This document shows positions 46,657-57,200 of a stretch of DNA of 64,000 nt, one piece after another. The notes beneath the pieces were generated by a model, which saw nothing but the letters and a program-made list of their open reading frames with translations, did not search any database and had not been told where the DNA came from. The stretch comes from Diphasiastrum complanatum (lineage: Eukaryota; Streptophyta; Lycopodiopsida; Lycopodiales; Lycopodiaceae), in contig CM055103.1 of the NCBI GenBank assembly GCA_029204225.1, positions 22,936,663-23,000,662 on the forward strand, written 5' to 3'. The first letter of the stretch is position 1. Each line of letters starts with the position of its first letter. Made by a program: the position numbers and the translations under genes.

Positions 46657-46828
46657 CGGCCACAGCGGGGGCGGGGATCTGCAGCTCTGGGTGTCTCTCC
46701 CGAGTTTGTCGCAGCATCTCTGCAATGTCTGCCTCTTGCTTCCGATGCCTTTCGCTGTGCCTTCGAACATCTTCCTCGAGCTTCCTCCTGGCTTCGCCCT
46801 CAGGCCTTGGTGGTATGCGCTCTGCCAT
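46657..46828 (-). pseudogene. Small hAT-borne gene, element A, 5' part
   Basis: ATG at 46828 on the minus strand: MAERIPPRPEGEARRKLEED, then RHSERHRKQEADIAEMLRQT and RHPELQIPAPAVA, where the gypsy LTR interrupts it. It matches the intact copy of element C residue for residue over most of its length. Upstream lie the ctcaca-repeat leader and a TATA-like box at 46932-46944. Confidence 0.8.
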
Positions 46829-46931
46829 CTCATGACACCTTGTTTCTCAAACTAGCTCTCACAATGCCTCTCACAATAACTCTCACAATGCCTCTCACAG
46901 CCTCTCACTGGCTCTCACAGCCTTGCGAGTG

Positions 46932-46944
46932 CCTATTAAACCCC
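46932..46944 (-). promoter_or_regulatory. TATA-like box of the small gene, element A
   Basis: Minus strand GGGGTTTAATAGG, at the same distance from the small gene as GGGGTTAAATAGG in B and GGGGATAAATAGG in C, embedded in a well-conserved block. Confidence 0.55.
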
Positions 46945-46984
46945 ACAGCCTGTTCCCCCATGTGCAGTTGTTGATGATCCCTCC

Positions 46985-47320
46985 ATGTGCCCTTGTACCT
47001 GTCCCCATTAATTGTGATGTGCCAATGTACCTGCTCCATGTACCTGTACCACATGCTGCACTCCGATTGGGTCCGTGGTCTGCTCCCCCACAGTGCCCAT
47101 GTGACGGTGTACCTGTCCGGATTTGTCCCATGTGCCTCTGTACCTGCCCCCATGTGATGCTCCCCCCTTGTGTTGGTCTCCCATTGGACCCATGGTCTGC
47201 TCACCCACAGTGCCCATGTGCTTCTGTACTTGCCCCCATGTGATGCTACCCCCCTGTGTTGGTCTCCCATTGGCCCCTCGATCTGCTCACCCACAGTGCC
47301 CATGTGCCACTGCACCAATC
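46985..47320. repeat. Subterminal repeat array of element A
   Basis: About four units of roughly 86 bp, each with tgtacctgccc, ccatgtg, a ctgcactccgattggg or gttggtctcccattgg block, and ccacagtgcccatgtg. Similar arrays occupy the same place in B and C. Likely transposase-binding region (inference); the many open frames here are compositional. Confidence 0.75.
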
Positions 47321-47398
47321 CCCTACATCGTGTACTGTACCCTCTTTTTTTACACCCAGAACCCCTTTTTTGGTAGTTAATATGCAAAAAAAATTATT

Positions 47399-47533
47399 AA
47401 AAAAATTAACAAAAAATATATATATTAAAAATGGTACCGCCCTGGTACAGCGGGTCTGAGGGCGGTACCGTACCGGCGGTACCACTGATATGGTACCGGC
47501 GGTACCATACCAACGGTACCACGGGGTACTATG
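47399..47533. repeat. Right terminal word array of element A
   Basis: Dense ggtaccg/cggtacc words ending in ggtacCTATG. The outermost CTATG is the terminus, mirrored by CATAG at the start of B. Confidence 0.8.
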
Positions 47534-47554
47534 ATATATATATTATATATATAT
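47534..47554. repeat. AT tract shared between elements A and B
   Basis: 21 bp of alternating AT with one TT step. It provides an atatatat octamer next to each terminus, compatible with 8-bp hAT target duplications although AT repeats cannot prove one. Confidence 0.7.
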
Positions 47555-47640
47555 CATAGATCCAGCGGTACCAGGATCCGCGGATCCCGGTACCGCGGAT
47601 CCATACTGATACAATATTTAATATTTTTTAGTATATAATA
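47555..47640. repeat. Left terminal word array of element B
   Basis: CATAG followed by ggtacc, ggatccgcggatcc and ggtaccgcggatcc palindromic words, then AT-rich DNA. Confidence 0.8.
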
Positions 47641-47914
47641 TTTCTTAATATTTAATATATTACTATATTTTTTTTTAACCTAATCCCCCCCCCTCGCTTC
47701 ATCTCTCTCCCTGCCCGTCCCCCTACTGTCCGCGCCCTCCCTGCTGTCCGCCCATCGCCCTACTGTCCGCGCCCTCCCGGCTGTCTTCGCATTGCACTGA
47801 TCGCGTCCTCCCCTGCTATTGCTATTTCGGCCTTTATTGTGGTTTTTTCAAGCCTTCCGACTCCTATCGCACCCACAGTGATCTCTACCTTCTTTCCCCA
47901 GTCCTTTCTACAGA

Positions 47915-50900
47915 GATGGTGCATTCCAACCTTGCCGATCTGTGGGACGAGGTGGACATTGTCAGGTGGGTTCCCGACAAGTCTAACAAGTCCGGTGCAA
48001 GGATAGTGCGCTGACAGAGTTCGTTGCCACCTTCACTCGCCTTAAAGGTCACCTACTCGGCGCACGTGCGAGAGATGGTGGCACACTGAATGCTGCCCCC
48101 TGTGCCAGCATGTCCGTTCCCGTCAGGCAGCGACTTTTGGATACCTACGGGCCACGTCTTGTGGCGGGGGAGAACACCATTTCGGAGGGTGTTCTTCGGT
48201 TTTGCACCGCTCCTTATGTGGTTGACCCCGAGTTGTTGCCTGCTTGGCTGGCACGCACGAGGAGAGGGAGTGCATCCTCGTCCAGTCCCTTTGCCCCTCG
48301 TCCCTCTCAGACAGTTCCGCCTCACGCACCCCCATCTGCACCCATTCCGGTGGATCCTGTCCCACCGCGTCCGCCAGTTGCCACTGTGGTTCCACCACCA
48401 CCTACTGTTGCTCGCACTCCCCCAGTTTACGACTTTCTCAGGGACTCTCCGCCTCCCGAGCAGGAGCAGGCCCCGGATGCCAGTGACGAGGCCTTCCAGG
48501 ATGTTGAGGAGATCCCTTCCTCCCTCCCTTCACATCCGGATGACCACCCTACCCAGCAGTTTTCGTATCCCATGCCAGATGTCCACCCTCCACCAGTGTA
48601 CCCCACTTACGCTGCTGCACCCATCTCGGCCAGTGCATCCCACTCTCCCCATTCCACGTCTACAGCTGATGCATCCACTAGTGCCCAGGCTGTCGCATCA
48701 TCATCCATTCCCGTCACGTTTGGTGCACCGTGCTGGAGGTCTGCTACCCGTCGCCCAGCTGGGAGAGTTCTTAGGCAGCAGAGCATTCGCGGCGCGCATC
48801 AGCCGCACATGGATAGAGAGGCCACACAGGCCGTGGCCAACCTGATTTATGAGCTGAACCTTCCATTTGCCATCAGCGACTCTGAGCCCTTCAGAAGGGC
48901 CTTCCGCCTTGCACAGTCTGTCAGCCCTAGCTGGAGAGTCCCTAGTTCAAAGGTTGTCCGAACACACATGCTGAGGGATAGGGTCGAGTCACTGTCTAGA
49001 GAGATGGAGCCTCTACGTCGCCACTGGGCCACTTACGGTTGCAGCATCATGTCCGATGGCTGGACTGATGTCAGGAGGAGGCCGATCCTCAACATACTGG
49101 TCTCCAGCTGCATGGGCACACAGTTTTTGAGGGCAGTGGATTGCAGCAGGGGGGGGAGAGTCATATCTGCAGAGTTCATGTTTGATGTCATCAGGTCTTC
49201 CATCCTGTCCATAGGCCCACATAAATGTCGTCACAGTGGTGACGGACAATGCCACGAACTGCATTCAGATGGGTGTACTGCTAGAGGCCGAGTTCCCTCA
49301 CATCGTTCATACCCCCTGTGCCGCGCACGGCATAGACCTTCTGATGGGGGACATAGGTGCACTTCCCTGGGTTAGAGCCATCGTCCGTGAGGCCCTCTTC
49401 CTGGTGACTTTTGTCACGAGGAAGAGGCGTGTTCTTGCCATGTTCCGGGTGTTCAGCCATCTAGACCTCCGTAAGCCAACCCCCACACGCTTTGCATTCG
49501 ACTTGGTGGTCATCGACCGTCTGCTCAGGTGCAGGGCGCAGTTTCTACAAATGGTTGCCAGTGATCTTTGGTGTGCCAGTACATTTCCGCGCACTGAGGA
49601 TGGGGAGCACTTTTCTTCCACGGTGAGGTGAGACCAGTTTTGGAGGGATGCACAGACATTGTCAGGACTGCTTCGACCACTTTACATTGTGCTCCGCATG
49701 GCTGACAGCGAGGGGTCGACACTTGGACTGGTATATGAGCTCATGGACCGGATTGGACAGTTCCTGCAGCTGCCCATCTTGCAGCCAGAGAGGTAAGCGG
49801 TACAGTGTTGTAATTGTTCTTTATCTTTTCAGTGTTTGCTAGTTTGTTTTTCTGTCGATGTTACGTTTTTTCGTAATGCCCTAAACCACATGCCTCTCAC
49901 CTGCAGGATGACAGAGCTGAAGTTCATCTGGGAGATGCGGTGGAACTACTTCCACAAGAGTATCCACAACGTTGCACACATGCTGCATCCCCTCTTCCTC
50001 TCTCCGACACAGATCGCAGACAGGGAGCTCGAGGCCGATTGGCTTCAGTACATTCACAGGGTGGGTCCACACATAGGTTTGGATCCTATCAGGCTCATGC
50101 TCGCTGCATTTCGTTTCGGCATGGGCACATTCGGCCACCCGGCTGCTCAGGATCCAGAGAGGAGGCAGCTACCCATTACCTGGTGGACCATGTTCGGTAG
50201 CACATACCCATCCATACAGCGTCTTGCATTGCGTGTCCTTTCTCAGGTATGCATCTCATTTTATCCTCCATTGTTGTGTTTCGTTGAAGACAATGTGCTG
50301 AAGTATTTCAATGCACGCACCACAGGATTGTGTTGCCTCCGTGTGTGAGCGTAATTGGAGCACATGGGCACTCATTCACACGAGGAGAAGAAACCGGTTG
50401 TCAGTGAGTCAGTTGGAGCGGTTGGTGTTCTGTAGCACCAACGCACGTCTCGCCAGGAGACTTCCGACCATTACGAGCGCATTGCAGGTGATAAGCTAAC
50501 CTTTCATAGCATGTTGGTTGACTCCTGGTATGTTGGTTTCATTTCTTGATAGAGTTGTTTCTCTGACATGCCAATTTCAAACCTTGCAGACGAAGATATC
50601 CGATTTGGAGCGCCAGGTTGACTTGCCTACGGACAGCACCCATCCCATGCCTGCAGATGACCTGGGCACACAGTTGATGGCAGAGAGAGAGAGGGAGCTT
50701 GCTGAGATGAGAGAGAGAGCTTGGGCTTGAGCACAGAGAGCCCCCATTGTACGAGGCAGATGAGCCAGTGTCATAGGATGATCAGGATGAGGATGAGCCT
50801 ATTCGGGTTGTGTTCGCCAGATCAGAGCGGGATGAGGCATATGATACATGTGTTGGGCACACGCCTAGAGCAGGGTTTATAGGTGCATCACGTGGTAGAG

Positions 50901-51103
50901 GTGGGACACATGCCACAGATTATACCGGGAGACGGGCAGGGCACACAGGGGGGGCCAGTGGCATACCTTCTTATGTTGATATGATGGAGGAGACTCTTGA
51001 TAGGGGGCAGACTGATTTGGGTTTACCTTCCGCAGCTGCTTGGATGCGTGCATCACAGAGCCATAGGCATTTCTATGACAGCACACCAGAGGAGTCACCA
51101 GAA
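47915..51103 (+). pseudogene. hAT transposase of element B
   Basis: Colinear with the intact gene in element C. Exons 47915-49792, 49907-50246, 50326-50487 and 50590 to about 51103, with the same splice sites. Lesions: a deletion in the BED finger near 48012 removing the CxxC region; a frameshift near 49218; a TGA at 49627-49629 where C has Gly; loss of two codons near 50100; a frameshift near 50715; a TAG at 50773-50775. The 3' end is cut by a deletion fusing it to the small gene. Recognisable blocks remain, such as YGCSIMSDGWTDVRRRPILN, VVTDNATNCIQMGVLLEAEF and the hATC segment. Confidence 0.88.
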
Positions 51104-51246
51104 GCGGGGGCGGGGATCTGCAACTCTGGGTGTCTCTGCCGAGTCTCTCGCAGCATCTCTGCAATGTCTGCTTCTTGCTTCCGATGCCTTTCGTTGTGCC
51201 TTCGGACATCTTCCTCGAGCTTCCTCCTGGCTTCGCCCTCCGCCAT
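51104..51246 (-). pseudogene. Small hAT-borne gene, element B, truncated
   Basis: ATG at 51246 on the minus strand: MAEGEARRKLEEDVRRHNER, HRKQEADIAEMLRETRQRHP and LQIPAPAS, then fusion to antisense transposase sequence. It lacks the IPPKPE stretch after the start and the whole C-terminal third. Leader with ctctcaca repeats (51265-51465) and a TATA-like box at 51468-51480 are retained. Confidence 0.75.
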
Positions 51247-51467
51247 CTCACGACACCCTGTTGCTCGAAATGACCCTCACAGCCTCTCACAGCCTCTCAA
51301 TGACTCTCACTGGCTCTCTCACAGGCCCCCTCTCACAGCCTCTCACTCGGTCTGTCACACAGCCTCTCACAATGCCTCTCTCTCACAGCCTCCCACTGGC
51401 TCTCCCTCACAGCTTCTCACAATGCCTCTCACCCCCTCTCACTGGCTCTCTCACTGTCTCGTGAGTG

Positions 51468-51480
51468 CCTATTTAACCCC
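51468..51480 (-). promoter_or_regulatory. TATA-like box of the small gene, element B
   Basis: Minus strand GGGGTTAAATAGG, conserved with A and C. Confidence 0.55.
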
Positions 51481-51509
51481 ACAGCCTGTTTCCCAATTTG
51501 CTTTTGTTG

Positions 51510-51780
51510 ATGATCCCATGTGCTACTGTACCTGCCCCATGTGCTGATCCCCCACATGCTGCACTGCGATTGGGTCCATGGTCTGCTCCACCACAGTGCC
51601 CATGTGACGGTGTACCTGTCTGGATGTATTGCTCCCCCACATGCTGCACTCCGATTGGGTCCATGGTCTGCTCCTCCACAATGCCCATGTGCTACTGTAC
51701 CTGCCCAATGTATTGCTCCCCCACATGCCGCACTCCGATTGGGTCCGCTCTCCCACAGTGCCCCCAGTACAGTCCCCCTG
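51510..51780. repeat. Subterminal repeat array of element B
   Basis: Three units of the 86-bp class, each with ctgcactccgattgggtcc and cacagtgcccatgtg-type blocks, as in A and C. Confidence 0.75.
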
Positions 51781-51864
51781 TACAGTAACATCTTAGTTTT
51801 TACCTAGTTTTAGCCTGTTAAAAGGGTTGTTTTTTTTTTTTAAATAATAAAAAATATTATTTTT

Positions 51865-51964
51865 GTGGTGCCGCCCTGGTACCGCTGGTCTGAGGGCGGC
51901 ACCATAACCGCGGTACCACCATTATGGTACCGCGGTACCATAATGGCGGTACCACGTGCCACTA

Positions 51965-51966
<2 letters not shown>
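51865..51966. repeat. Right terminal word array of element B
   Basis: ggtaccgcggtaccataatgg-type nested palindromes ending in CTATG. Confidence 0.8.

Positions 51967-52002
<36 letters not shown>
51967..52002. repeat. (AT)n tract between elements B and C
   Basis: 36 bp of perfect AT alternation separating the CTATG of B from the CATAG of C. Confidence 0.9.
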
Positions 52003-52004
<2 letters not shown>

Positions 52005-52105
52005 TAGTACCCTCTGGTACCGCTGGTATGGTACCGCCGGTACCATATCAGTGGTACCGCCGGTACGGTACCGCCCTGGGATCCGCGGTACCAAGGCGGT
52101 ACCAT
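52003..52105. repeat. Left terminal word array of element C
   Basis: CATAG followed by ggtaccgc, ggtaccgccggtacc and ggatccgcggtacc words to about 52105. Confidence 0.8.
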
Positions 52106-52224
52106 TTTTAATATTTTTTTTTATTTTTTAATATATTTTTAGTAATTTTTTTTTGCATATTAACTACCAAAAAAGGACAAAAAAAAGTAAAAAGAGGGGG
52201 TTCTGGGTGTAAAAAAAGAGGGTA

Positions 52225-52460
52225 CAGTACATGATGCAGGGGACTGTTGCAATGGCACATGGGCACTGCGAGTGAGCAGACCGAGGGGCCAATGGGAGAC
52301 CAACACAGGGGGGTAGCATCACATGGGGGCAAGTACAGAGGCACATGGGCATTGTGGGTGAGCAAACCATGGGCCCAAAGGGAGACCAACACAGGGGGGA
52401 GCATCACATGGGGGCAGGTACGGAGGCACATGGAGAGATGATGGGGATCCACATGGCCGA
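52225..52460. repeat. Subterminal repeat array of element C
   Basis: Inverted relative to A and B as expected for the opposite orientation: three units with cacatgggca, ccaatgggagaccaaca and catcacatgggggca blocks. Confidence 0.75.
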
Positions 52461-52469
52461 TCAGGCTGT

Positions 52470-52482
52470 GGGGATAAATAGG
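52470..52482 (+). promoter_or_regulatory. TATA-like box of the small gene, element C
   Basis: GGGGATAAATAGG, about 170 bp before the ATG and followed by a leader of gtgagag-type repeats (52495-52640). Conserved in position and sequence in A and B. Confidence 0.55.
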
Positions 52483-52653
52483 CACTCACAATGCCATTGT
52501 GGTCGGCATTTTCAGAGGCTGTGAGAGGGCTAGTGATAGACAGTGAGAGAGCAAGCGAGAGCCGGTGACAGGCTGTGAGAGGCTGTTTGAGAGCCAGGGT
52601 GCTGTGAGAGGGTGTTCAAGGATCAGGGTGCTGTGAGGAGAAGGTCGATCGAG

Positions 52654-52983
52654 ATGGCTGAGCGAATACCACCGAAGCCCGAGGGCGAAGCCAGGAGAAA
52701 GCTTGAGGAAGATATCCGAAGGCACAACGAGAGGCATCGGAAGCAAGAGGCAGATATCCGAGAGATGCTGCGACAGACTCGACAGAGAAATCCGGAACAG
52801 GAGCCACCCGCCCCCGCTGTGGATCCTGTCCCCGCTGTCGAGCTGGATCTGGATGAGCAGATCGGAATGAATTTCACACGACGGCAGCTCATCATGGTCA
52901 GGGAAAGGGCGGCCAGACGTCGGGCTAACCAGGAGGCAGCTCGGGCTAACCGGTGGAGGATCAGTGAGGGATGTTTAGAATAG
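52654..52983 (+). CDS. Small charged hAT-borne protein (second gene of the element), intact
   Basis: ATG at 52654, 109 residues. The N-terminal half is a highly charged helix (GEARRKLEEDIRRHNERHRK, QEADIREMLRQTRQRN) with heptad-like spacing, suggesting a coiled coil. The middle is Pro/Ala-rich (PPAPAVDPVPAVELDLDEQI), and the C-terminal part is basic (NFTRRQLIMVRERAARRRAN). I know no family for it. It is kept in all three elements and reads toward the transposase from behind its own TATA-like box. A role as a DNA-binding or transposase partner, as with the second proteins of MuDR or En/Spm elements, is inference. Copies in A and B are broken. Confidence 0.7.
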   Translation: MAERIPPKPEGEARRKLEEDIRRHNERHRKQEADIREMLRQTRQRNPEQEPPAPAVDPVPAVELDLDEQIGMNFTRRQLIMVRERAARRRANQEAARANRWRISEGCLE

Positions 52984-53490
52984 ATGAGGTCCACCCGTAT
53001 GTGGCGGACTGTTGCTATGTAGTTTTCGGCAGTTTATGGTGCAGCAAATAACTAGATGGCTGCTTAAAAAAATGACAGTATATGTGATGTTATCCTGATA
53101 CAACGGTTGAATATATACATAGTTGTTTTTTGTGCAACGCGAGCCTGGTCATGTAAGATGCAATGTTTGTAATTTTTTTAAATGCAGATGTATTACATGT
53201 GTTTATTCAATGTCGTTTGGGGTGTAGGGGTGATTGCTGTGCTCATGATGTAGGTGCATATATGTGAAGCTAGCATTCACTTCAAACGAAATTAAATGAA
53301 AATAGGATTCACACACGCACATAGAATTCTTCAACATAAAATAAAGCATCACATGTACAGAGCGACATACGCACAATGTGCAGCAAATAATGTAGGCCAA
53401 ACACTGTATATAATGTGAAAAATCATCTGAGTACAATGGTAGACCGACTGCTAGAGACAAACTACTGAAACTAAAACAATAGAGCCACAA

Positions 53491-54267
53491 TCAATGCTCT
53501 GGCTCTGACTCAGACGAATGCTCTGGAGACAACTCAGGGCCCCGAGCTGACTCTCGCAGCCGATATCTCTGCCTGTCTGGAACTGGCATGGGCTGTGTAT
53601 CCGAGGGGGAAGACTCGTCATCCTCATCCTCCCAATCAGCCTCCGCATCAGCCCCCAAGCAGGCCAAACAAACAACACCTGCTCCAACTGGCTGTGATAC
53701 TGCACCTCTACCTGTACCTGGAGCCCTGCGTGGTCGTCCTCTCCTCCCTGGCAGTTTCTGTGCCTTGCCTTTCTTGTTCGGTGCACCCTTGGGCCTGCCT
53801 GGTCTCTTGCGGACAAGAGGAGCTGTCAATGCCTCGTCACCCCCATGCAAATCACCTGGCTGGCTAGGCTGGGCCCAAGCTGAGGCCGGCTGGGATAGGG
53901 AAGCAAAAGAGGGAACTCCCTGTGCAACTGAGCGAGGAGGGTGAGCTCGTGGAGTGTGTGCCCGTGGGGCTGCTGCAGGTGGAGGAACTGGCTGTGCAGG
54001 AGGCGAGTACAGTGGCGATATGTACTGAAAGGGGCGCTGTGGTGGCCGGTACTGGTACATCCTGGGTGCTGCCAAAGGAGGAGGATGTGACGTGGGTGCT
54101 GCCACTGGAGGAGCCACTGTGGATGTGGGCGCTGCAAGAGAAAACCTGGGCACAGATGGTGGCCTGCCATGGAGACCTGGTGCTGCAGAAGTGGACGGCG
54201 ATGGAGGGGATGCAGGCCTAAATGGCATCGGTGGCACTGGAGGAGCTGTGCGACGCACATACACCCT
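53491..54267 (-). CDS. In-frame continuation beyond the transposase TAG: proline-rich and AT-hook region
   Basis: Directly after the TAG at 54268-54270 the same frame stays open for 258 codons. It begins RVYVRRTAPPVPPMPFRP, continues proline-rich, then has VRKRPGRPKGAPNKKG and LPGRRGRPRRAPG, two AT-hook-like GRP cores flanked by basic residues. An acidic end follows (DWEDEDDESS, PEHSSESEPEH). It reads as the natural C-terminus of the transposase. Options are readthrough, splicing past the stop (the TAG itself forms a TTAG acceptor), or an inherited nonsense mutation. Element A has the same TAG. Confidence 0.6.
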   Translation of the reverse strand, partial: RVYVRRTAPPVPPMPFRPASPPSPSTSAAPGLHGRPPSVPRFSLAAPTSTVAPPVAAPTSHPPPLAAPRMYQYRPPQRPFQYISPLYSPPAQPVPPPAAAPRAHTPRAHPPRSVAQGVPSFASLSQPASAWAQPSQPGDLHGGDEALTAPLVRKRPGRPKGAPNKKGKAQKLPGRRGRPRRAPGTGRGAVSQPVGAGVVCLACLGADAEADWEDEDDESSPSDTQPMPVPDRQRYRLRESARGPELSPEHSSESEPEH

Positions 54268-57200
54268 CTAAGGAGCTGGAGGAACTGTAGGCACCTCATG
54301 CGGCTGCTCTGGCTGGGACTCTGTGTGTGGCATGCTGGCAAGAGATGATGGGGGCGCCCTGACACTCGGCATCTGCTGGGCCTCTGAATCCAATGTGGCA
54401 ACCAAGTCGGCCAGCTGGGCATCCGAATACAAATGCTCTGGGCTCTGGGACTCATCCTGTGCACCAGCCTCTAAATCATCCTGTGCACCGACCTCTGAAT
54501 CATCCTGTGCACCAACCCCTGAATCAACCCAAGCCTCATCCCGTGCCTCATCATGTGCACCCTGTAGACCCTGCATAGCCTCCCAATCTGTGCAATGAAA
54601 GTCATCAGGTGCCTCCTCTGGTGTGCTGTCGTAGTAACGGCCATGACTCTGTGCTGCACGCATCCAAACATCTGCGGGACCAGCATCTAAACCACTCTGC
54701 CCTCTATCAAGAGCCTCCTCCATCATGTCGACATAGGTAGGTATGCCACTGCCCCCCCCTGTGTGCCCTGCCTGTCTGCCGGTATAACCTGTGCCATGTG
54801 TCCCACCTCTGCCACGTGATGCACCTGTGACCCCTGCCCGTGGCGTGTGCCCTGCACCTGTATAATCTGCCTCATCCCTCTCTGGTCTGGCAAACACAAC
54901 CCGAATGGGCTCATCCTCATCATGCTCATCCTCTGACACTGGCTCATCTGCCTCATACAATGGGGGCTCTCTGTGCTCAAGCCCAAGCTCTCTCTCTCTC
55001 ATCTCGGCAAGCTCCCTCTCTCTCTCTGCCATCAACTGTGTGCCCAGGTCATCTGCAGGCATGGGATGGGTGCTGTCCGTAGGCAAGTCAACCTGGCGCT
55101 CCAAATCAGATATCTTCGTCTGCAAGGTTTAAAATTTGCATGTCAGAGAGACAACTTTTTCAAGAAATGAAACCAACATACCAGGAGTCAACCAACATGC
55201 TATGAAAGATTAGCTTATCACCTGCAATGCGCTCGTAATGGTCGGAAGCCTCCTGGCGAGACGTGCGTTGGTGCTACAGAACACCAACCGCTCCAACTGA
55301 CTCACTGACAACCGGTTTCTTCTCCTCGTGTGAATCAGTGCCCATGTGCTCCAATTACGCTCACACACAGAGGCAGCACAGTCCTGTGGTGCGTGCATTG
55401 AAATACTTCACCACATTGTGGTTAAGGTGAAACTTCAACGAAACACAAAAAATGGAGGATAAAATGAGATGCATACCTGAGAAAGGACACGCAGTGCAAG
55501 ACGCTGTATAGATGGGTATGTGCTACCGAACATGGTCCACCAGGTAATGGGTAGCTGCCTCCTCTCTGGATCCTGGGCAGCCGGGTGGCCGAATGTGCCC
55601 ATGCCGAAACGAAATGCAGCGAGCTCCTCCATGAGCCTGATAGGATCCAAACCTATGTGTGGACCCACCCTGTGAATGTACTGAAGCCAATCGGCCTCGA
55701 GCTCCCTGTCTGCGATCTGTGTCGGAGAGAGGAAGAGGGGATGCAACATGTGTGCAACGCTGTGGATACTCCTGTGGAAGTAGTTCCATCGCGTCTCCCA
55801 TATGAACTTCAGCTCTGTCATCCTGCAGGTGAGGGGCATGTGGTTTAGGGCATTACGAAAAAGCTTAACATTGACAGAAAAACAAACTAGCAAGTACTGA
55901 AAAGATAAAGGTCAATTGCAACACTGTACCGCTTACCTCTCTGGCTGCAAGATGGGCAGCTGCAGGAACTGTCCAATCCGGTCCATGAGCTCATACACCA
56001 GTCCAAGTGTCGACCCCTCGCTATCAGCCATGCGGAGCACAATGTAGAGTGGTCGAAGCAGTCCTGACAATGTCTGTGCATCCCTCCAGAACTGGTCTCC
56101 CCTCACCGTGGAAGAAAAGTGCTCCCCATCCTCAGTGTGCGGAAATGTACTGGCACCCCAAAGATCACTGGCAACCATCTGTAGAAGCTGGGCCCTGCAC
56201 CTGATCAAACGGTCGATGACCACCAAGTCGAATGCAAAGCGCATGGGGGCTGGCTTACGGAGGTCCAGATGGCTAAACACCCGGAACATGGCAAGAACAC
56301 GCCTCTTTCTGGTGACAAAAGTCACCAGTAAGAGGGCCTCCCGGACGATGGCTCTAACCCAGGGAAGTGCTCCAATGTCCCCCATCAAAAGGTCTATGCC
56401 GTGGGCTGCACAGGGGGTATGAACAATATGAGGGAACTCGGCCTCTAGCAGTACACCCATCTGAATGCAGTTCGTGGCATTGTCCGTCACCACCGTGACG
56501 ACATGCTGTGGGCCTATGGCTAGGATGGAAGACCTGATGACATCAAACATGAACTCTGCAGATATGACTCTCCCCCCCCTGCTGCAATCCACTGCCCTCA
56601 AAAACTGTGTGCCCATGCAGCTGGAGACCAGTATGTTGAGGATCGGCCTCCTCCTGACATCAGTCCAGCCATCGGACATGATGCTGCAACCGTAAGTGGC
56701 CCAGTGCCGACGCAGAGGCTCCATCTCTCTAGACAAGGACTCGACCCTATCCCTCAGCATGTGTGTGCGGACAACCTCTGAACTAGGGACTCTCCAGCTA
56801 GGGCTGACAAACTGTGCAAGGCGGAAGGCCCTTCTGAAGGGCTCAGAGTCGGTGATGGCAAAGGGCAGGTTCAGCTCGTAAACCAGACTGGCCACGGCCT
56901 GTGTGGCCTCTCTGTCCATGTGCGGCTGATGCGCGCCGCGAATGGTCTGCTGCACGAGGGCTCTCCCTGGTGGACGACGGGTGGTGGACCTCCAGCACGG
57001 TGCACCAACCGTGACGGGAATGGACGATGACGCGACAGGCTGGGCGCTGGTGGATGCATCGACTGTAGACGTGGATTGGGGAGAGTGGGATGCACTGGCA
57101 GGGATGGGTGCAGCAGCATAGGTGGGGTGCACTGGTGGAGGGGCAACATCTGGCATGGGGTACGAAAACTGCTGGCTGAGGAGGTCATCCGGATGGGAAG

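Larger units (their letters stand above)
37102..47533 (+). mobile_element. hAT element A (chimeric), carrying a nested gypsy element
   Basis: The left end starts CAGGG at 37102, a typical hAT terminus, followed by an array of ggacgcgtcc palindromes. The right end is CTATG at 47529-47533 beside an AT tract, preceded by ggtacc arrays like those of elements B and C. The left half (BED and first part of the transposase) is a different family from B and C, while from about 39257 rightward it is nearly identical to them. The element carries the C-terminal transposase part, the small convergent gene and subterminal repeats. The middle of the transposase is missing at the junction, so it is not autonomous. 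The gypsy element at 41572-46656 is a later insertion. Confidence 0.78.
47555..51966 (+). mobile_element. hAT element B, decayed copy of the two-gene family
   Basis: It runs from CATAG at 47555 to CTATG at 51966, 4412 bp, bordered on both sides by AT tracts. Transposase reads rightward (pseudogene), the small gene leftward (truncated), with an internal deletion joining them near 51104. Terminal ggtacc/ggatcc arrays and 86-bp-type subterminal repeats are kept at the same places as in C. It lies tail to tail with element C. Confidence 0.85.

Noticed and set aside
46895-47485. Several frames up to 160 codons on both strands, rich in Cys, His, Pro or Gly
   Set aside because: They are translations of the 86-bp subterminal repeats; the same frames recur in B and C with shifts.
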